Shown here: in pieces, positions 59,897 to 64,000 of the stretch
Layout: every line of letters starts with the position of its first letter
Numbering within the stretch: the first letter of the stretch is position 1
Source: Virgibacillus doumboii
Lineage (GTDB): Bacteria > Bacillota > Bacilli > Bacillales > Amphibacillaceae
DNA: 64,000 nt
NCBI RefSeq assembly: GCF_902806455.1
Contig: NZ_CADCWQ010000001.1
Location: forward strand, 930,001-994,000
Direction: 5' to 3'
Translations under genes and position numbers: made by a program
The notes under the pieces: model-generated
The model's database searches: none
What the model was told of the DNA's origin: nothing
Seen by the model: the letters and a program-made list of their open reading frames with translations, nothing else

Positions 59897-60163
59897 ATGA
59901 AAATAAATGGTCCAAACCAAACGAATTTTAATCCCTATAAAAATCAGCTGCAAAAACAAATGGACTATTCCAAAGATGTTAATAAAAAGGACCAGCTGGA
60001 GATTTCAAATCAGGCTAAGCAAATGCTTGAAAATGAAAAACCAAGTGCAAAACGTGCTTCATACGTCCAGCAGATTAAAGAGACGATAGATGCTGGTGAG
60101 TATCAGATTAATCATGAAAAAACGGCACAAAAAATGATTGATTTCTGGTCGAAGCAATCATAA
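59897..60163 (+). CDS. flgM: Anti-sigma factor FlgM
   Basis: 88 residues. FlgM binds SigD until the hook is complete. The C-terminal SigD-binding part is KRASYVQQIKETIDAGEYQ and ending TAQKMIDFW. Start ATG 59897 follows CGAGGTGA. The SigD-type promoter before it gives autoregulation. Confidence 0.95.
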   Translation: MKINGPNQTNFNPYKNQLQKQMDYSKDVNKKDQLEISNQAKQMLENEKPSAKRASYVQQIKETIDAGEYQINHEKTAQKMIDFWSKQS

Positions 60164-60177
60164 AGGAGGATGTCAGT

Positions 60178-60669
60178 TTGTCCGTTCAGCCAATTAAAAA
60201 ATCACTGGAAAAGCTAAATTTTTTACATGAGTCCCTGCTTGACATATCCAAGGAGAAAACAGCAATTGTGAAAGAAGGCTCTGTTGATAAGCTGCAATCT
60301 CTTCTTGTGAAGGAACGAAAACATGTACAAGCATTGGAACAAGCAGAAGTAAAGCGTCAAAAAGAGGTCGAGGAATGGTCTGCACAAAACAATATATCAC
60401 TGGAGAATGCAACCATTACGGGAATTTTGGAAGCTATTTCTGATGAGCAGACGAAAGACGAATTGGAAACAGCGGCGATAGATTTAACGAATACAATTAC
60501 AAAATTGAAGCAGCAGGAGCAACTGAATCAGGCACTGATCCAACAATCCAGGCAATTTGTTGAATTATCACTGGACATGATGAAACCTTCCATCCGAAAC
60601 ATGAATTACGGAGGAAAAGAAACAGCTTCCAATTCATCAGAACGGTCTGTCTTCGATTCAAAAGCATAG
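60178..60669 (+). CDS. flgN: Flagellar export chaperone FlgN
   Basis: 163-residue helical protein (YvyG/FlgN family) that guards FlgK and FlgL before export. LHESLLDISKEKTAIVKEG and LQSLLVKERKHVQALEQAE show the coiled-coil FlgN pattern. Start TTG 60178 follows AAAGGAGGATG. It lies directly before its clients flgK and flgL. Confidence 0.92.
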   Translation: MSVQPIKKSLEKLNFLHESLLDISKEKTAIVKEGSVDKLQSLLVKERKHVQALEQAEVKRQKEVEEWSAQNNISLENATITGILEAISDEQTKDELETAAIDLTNTITKLKQQEQLNQALIQQSRQFVELSLDMMKPSIRNMNYGGKETASNSSERSVFDSKA

Positions 60670-60696
60670 TCAGGAACATACGAAAGGAGCAAGTAA

Positions 60697-62259
60697 ATGA
60701 GTACTTTTCATGGGTTGGAAATGGCTAAACAAGCCCTATTTGCACAGCGATCAGCATTGTATACAACCGGACACAACATATCCAATGCCAATACAGAAGG
60801 TTATACGAGACAGCGCGTGAACTTTGAAACGCTGTCAGCCTATCCATCAGCATCACGAAACCGCCCGGAAATGCCAGGTCAGATAGGTACTGGTGTAGAG
60901 GCTGGTTCTGTAGAGCGGATACGCAATAAATTTCTTGATTATCAATATCGTGCGGAAAACAGTAAAGCAGAATACTGGAATACAAAAGCGGATGCTCTCA
61001 GCCGGATGGAAAGTCTGATGAATGAGCCGTCTGAAAATGGTTTATCCAAAACGATGGATAAGTTTTGGCAATCACTCCAGGATTTATCTGTTAATCCGGA
61101 GAATTCCGGTGCACGATCTGTTGTTGCGCAAAGAGGACTTGCAGTGGCAGAAACATTCAATTATTTATCCGACTCACTGAAAGCGATGCGAACCGATCTG
61201 AAAGACCAGATTGATGTTTCGGTCAAAGACGCAAATTCGATACTGAAACAGATAAACTCATTGAATGACCAGATTAAAAACATTGAAACAAATGGAATGT
61301 TACCAAACGACTTATATGATGAACGCGACCGTTTAATCGATGAATTATCAGGAATAGTAAACATCGAAGTAAGCTATACGGATAGCAGTAAAAGTGCGCC
61401 TGCTATGGCTGATGGGTTAGCGACGATTAAATTGATTGGTAAAAACGGGAGCCCATTAGATGATTCAGCAGTTTTGGTTAATGGTAATTTAGACAAGGAT
61501 AAATTGGGATATAACACGATTGAAGTGAATTTCCAGGATGAAGATTCCAATAATAATAGTGTTTATAATGCAGTTGAAACAATTACTTTAAATGGTGAAA
61601 ATGGTGAAGAATATACGTATACGGCAACTGAATTCACTTCGGAGGGTTCACTGAAGGGCTACATTGATTCATATGGGTATACAGATGGTTCAGGAGTCAC
61701 AGGTACATATACTGACATGTTGAATAATCTGGATGAAATGGCTAAGTCCTTCGTTGATGCATTTAATACTGCGCATAAAGGCGGTTATGACCTGAACGGT
61801 GAGCAAGGAGAAAACTTCTTTGAAAGTGTTAGTCTTCAAGGTGCAGCAGGAACAATTGATGTTAAAGATGAAATTTTGGAAAACCCTGACCTGATTGCGG
61901 CTGCCAAAGAGGCGGGTGATTCTGGTGATGGCGGAAATGCTTCAAAATTAGCAGATGTTTTTGACGATGAAGAAGTTAGTATTGGTGGTCCCGACACGAC
62001 TATTAAAAGTTTCTATCAATCAATCATAGGCGATATGGGTGTTGCTGCTGAGGAAGCTAACCGGATGGTTGAAAATTCGGGGATTCTTCGTCAACAGGTC
62101 AATAACCAGCGGATGTCTGTCAGTTCTGTGTCACTGGATGAGGAAATGTCCAATATGATCAAGTTTCAGCATGCATACAATGCGGCTGCGCGAAGTATGA
62201 CAGCAGTTGATGAGATGCTCAATCGCGTTATTAATAATATGGGAATAGTAGGAAGGTAG
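60697..62259 (+). CDS. flgK: Flagellar hook-associated protein 1, FlgK
   Basis: 520-residue hook-filament junction protein. The N-terminal rod motif is SALYTTGHNISNANTEGYTR, and the C-terminal signature is YNAAARSMTAVDEMLNRVI. The central variable region contains an acidic insertion (GDSGDGGNASKLADVFDD). Start ATG 60697 follows AAAGGAGC. Confidence 0.96.
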   Translation: MSTFHGLEMAKQALFAQRSALYTTGHNISNANTEGYTRQRVNFETLSAYPSASRNRPEMPGQIGTGVEAGSVERIRNKFLDYQYRAENSKAEYWNTKADALSRMESLMNEPSENGLSKTMDKFWQSLQDLSVNPENSGARSVVAQRGLAVAETFNYLSDSLKAMRTDLKDQIDVSVKDANSILKQINSLNDQIKNIETNGMLPNDLYDERDRLIDELSGIVNIEVSYTDSSKSAPAMADGLATIKLIGKNGSPLDDSAVLVNGNLDKDKLGYNTIEVNFQDEDSNNNSVYNAVETITLNGENGEEYTYTATEFTSEGSLKGYIDSYGYTDGSGVTGTYTDMLNNLDEMAKSFVDAFNTAHKGGYDLNGEQGENFFESVSLQGAAGTIDVKDEILENPDLIAAAKEAGDSGDGGNASKLADVFDDEEVSIGGPDTTIKSFYQSIIGDMGVAAEEANRMVENSGILRQQVNNQRMSVSSVSLDEEMSNMIKFQHAYNAAARSMTAVDEMLNRVINNMGIVGR

Positions 62260-62268
62260 GTAGTATTT

Positions 62269-63186
62269 ATGCGAATTACGCAAAGTATGCTTTCGAATAA
62301 TATGCTTCGAAATCTTTCAAACAGTTATTCCAAAATGAATACGTATATGGAGCAATTATCTACAGGTAAAAAAATTAACCGTCCTTCCGATGATCCGGTA
62401 ATTGCAATGAAAGGTATGGGCTATCGAACACAGCTTACAGAAGTTCAACAATATCAACGCAATACAAACGAGATGCATAATTGGATGGACAACTCGGATG
62501 CTGCACTTGATAAAGCTACCCAGGCACTGCAGAAATTACGTGAACTCGCAGTGCAGGCAAGTAATGACACGTATGATGAAGAACAGCGTGAAAGTATTAT
62601 GGAAGAGGCTGAGCAACTGAAACAGCATCTAATTGACATTGCCAATACAAATGTGAATGGTAAATATATTTTTAACGGTACAGATACAGATGCAGCACCA
62701 ATTTCTGTAGACGAAAACGGTGATATTACAAAAATTGGAATCAATTCAAATCCGGTAATGATTGAAGTTTCAAATGGAACGAAATTGAAAGCGAATGTTG
62801 ACGCTGGCGAGGTATTCGCTGGTGATTCCAGTAACGACAGTGCTAATGACGTATCAAATATGTTTGATGAAATTGATGATTTTATTGCAGCACTTGGTTC
62901 TGATAAACGGGAAGAAATTGAGAATAGTATCGGAACGCTTGATGCAAATATTGACAATGTCATTAACGCCCGTGCTGATCTTGGAGCACGCATGAATCGA
63001 CTGGATTTAATCGAGAACCGGCTTGGCGAGCAGGAAGTCATTGCTACCAAGACAATGTCCGAAAATGAAGATATCGATTATGAGAAAGTAATAACAGAGT
63101 TGATTACACAAGAAAGTTTACACCGTGCTGCATTATCAGCAGGATCGAGAATTATTCAGCCAACATTGGTGGACTTTCTACGTTAA
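62269..63186 (+). CDS. flgL: Flagellar hook-associated protein 3, FlgL
   Basis: 305-residue flagellin-like junction protein. It starts MRITQSMLSNNMLRNLSNSY, with LSTGKKINRPSDDPV, the standard N-terminal motif. The C-terminal helix region (SLHRAALSAGSRIIQPTLVD) is intact. Start ATG 62269 follows GGAAGGTAGG, 9 nt after flgK. A terminator stem follows it. Confidence 0.96.
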   Translation: MRITQSMLSNNMLRNLSNSYSKMNTYMEQLSTGKKINRPSDDPVIAMKGMGYRTQLTEVQQYQRNTNEMHNWMDNSDAALDKATQALQKLRELAVQASNDTYDEEQRESIMEEAEQLKQHLIDIANTNVNGKYIFNGTDTDAAPISVDENGDITKIGINSNPVMIEVSNGTKLKANVDAGEVFAGDSSNDSANDVSNMFDEIDDFIAALGSDKREEIENSIGTLDANIDNVINARADLGARMNRLDLIENRLGEQEVIATKTMSENEDIDYEKVITELITQESLHRAALSAGSRIIQPTLVDFLR

Positions 63187-63197
63187 TAACCATACCA

Positions 63198-63228
63198 GCC
63201 CTGGCCACAATTGGTACAGGGCTTATTT
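63198..63228 (+). terminator. Partial terminator between flgL and yviE
   Basis: GCCCTG...CAGGGC around CCACAATTGGTA, followed by TTATTTTG. Likely an attenuator allowing some read-through to yviE-fliW. Confidence 0.6.
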
Positions 63229-63246
63229 TGAATAAGGATTGATACG

Positions 63247-63819
63247 ATGCAGTTACCGCAAATCCGAATGGAATCACAAATGGCAAAAATTCAGATACAG
63301 CAGCAGTCAGGTAAACAGCAAATTCAGCAGCCCGAAGCCAAATTGTCAATCAGGCAACCAGAAGCGGACCTTACAATCAATACTACACCTTCCAAGCTGG
63401 ATATTAATCAGACACAGGCCTGGGAGGATATGAATCTGATGCATGTTTTTAAATTGATTGATAAGTTTGCGAACGAAGGCCGGCAGGGGGCTATGGAAGG
63501 AATTGCGCGTCGTGCGCAGGAAGGTCAGCAGCTTATGAAAATTGAGAACAAAGGGAATCCAATCGTAAGTCAGGCAGTTTCAAATGCCTTTGATCAGAAA
63601 AAACAATTGGGTATCAAATTTATTCCATCGACGTTCGCGGTTAAAACGAATTACCAGCCTTCTGAAGTACAAATCGAAGTGAAGGTGAACGAACCAGTCA
63701 TTGATGCAAAACCGCAAAAACCTATTATAAGTTACACGCCAGGCGGAGTGACAACAAGTATAAAGCAATATCAGGATTTGCAAATAGATTTTGTTCACTT
63801 ATTTTCCAAGTCAATTTAA
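63247..63819 (+). CDS. yviE: YviE/DUF6470 family flagellar-region protein
   Basis: 190 residues beginning MQLPQIRMESQMAKIQI and rich in Gln, typical of DUF6470 (YviE). A helical part (LMHVFKLIDKFANEGRQGAM) and a beta-rich C-terminal half follow. Fixed position between flgL and fliW in Bacillus; function unknown. Start ATG 63247 has AAGGATTG before it. Confidence 0.88.
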   Translation: MQLPQIRMESQMAKIQIQQQSGKQQIQQPEAKLSIRQPEADLTINTTPSKLDINQTQAWEDMNLMHVFKLIDKFANEGRQGAMEGIARRAQEGQQLMKIENKGNPIVSQAVSNAFDQKKQLGIKFIPSTFAVKTNYQPSEVQIEVKVNEPVIDAKPQKPIISYTPGGVTTSIKQYQDLQIDFVHLFSKSI

Positions 63820-63840
63820 GAAAGGAAGTTTAAAATAAGC

Positions 63841-64000
63841 ATGATTATACAGACAAAATATTTAGGTGAAATGGAAATAGAAGAAAGCAACGCTATTAAA
63901 TTTCCATCAGGATTGCCGGGTTTTATTGATGAAACTGATTTTGTATTGTTGGGTTTGCCCGGAAACCCTATTTTTAAGGTTTTGCAGTCAACCCGAACTC
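63841..64000 (+). CDS. fliW: Flagellar assembly factor FliW (3' truncated by window edge)
   Basis: First 53 residues of FliW, which binds both flagellin and CsrA to set flagellin synthesis. MIIQTKYLGEMEIEESNAI and FPSGLPGFIDETDFVLL are diagnostic. AAAGGAAG lies about 14 nt before ATG 63841. csrA should follow outside the window. Confidence 0.95.
   Translation, partial: MIIQTKYLGEMEIEESNAIKFPSGLPGFIDETDFVLLGLPGNPIFKVLQSTRT

Noticed and set aside
1..64000. tRNA or rRNA genes and prophage
   Set aside because: No cloverleaf with GGTTCRA arms, no rRNA sequence and no run of phage structural genes was seen.

Overview
The window is chromosomal DNA of a low-GC, spore-former-type Firmicute of the family Bacillaceae. 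The evidence is the Bacillus-like block lytR/degS-degU/degV/comFA-comFC/yvyF-flgM-flgN-flgK-flgL-yviE-fliW, a SinI-SinR pair, a FapR-type operator before fabI, a CcpA-type cre site and AGGAGG ribosome sites. A moderately halophilic relative (Virgibacillus/Oceanobacillus-like) fits the style of the proteins, but the genus cannot be fixed from this sequence alone.

Layout. 1-3.7 kb: end of a leucine operon (leuC, leuD), a threonine dehydratase whose start looks frameshifted, and an MtnE-like aminotransferase. 3.7-6.7 kb: two insertion sequences, one IS256-like with a clear 8-bp target duplication and one IS3-like with orfA/orfB in a -1 arrangement. 6.8-13.6 kb: fabI, a holin-like type I toxin with an antisense RNA, a sigma-like protein, two MFS carriers, a ~250-bp repetitive element and a SLC13 carrier. 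13.7-24.8 kb: 5-oxoprolinase genes pxpB-pxpA-pxpC, MFS and HAD genes, a cre-controlled aldehyde dehydrogenase with its DUF779 partner, an ABC-2 exporter and a nitrilase-family amidase.

24.9-36.6 kb is a complete subtype I-B (Tneap/Cst-like) CRISPR-Cas locus: cas6-cas8-cas7-cas5-cas3-cas4-cas1-cas2, a leader and 54 repeats. One spacer is present three times at separate positions, and two other spacers look like the same coding protospacer taken from two diverged phages. After the array lies an unexplained ~106-nt near-perfect stem-loop.

37-48 kb: a degenerate double P-loop ATPase, an IDEAL-domain protein, a CopZ-like chaperone with a CPG-motif P1B ATPase, an OPT peptide transporter, zinc-ribbon membrane proteins, and a PBP3-like lipoprotein transpeptidase. 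48.2-51.3 kb: a second copy of the repetitive element, an LCP cell-wall ligase, and a cyclic-di-GMP-I (GEMM) riboswitch directly before sinI-sinR, which would connect c-di-GMP to the biofilm/motility switch. 51.3-53.4 kb: nagA-nagB. 53.4-64 kb: yvyE, degS-degU, degV, comFA-comFC (no comFB between them) and the SigD-type flagellar hook/filament operon, cut at the right edge inside fliW.

Several intergenic gaps carry short tandem repeats with a 20-21-nt period. Three unrelated core sequences occur at five places, usually just after stop codons.
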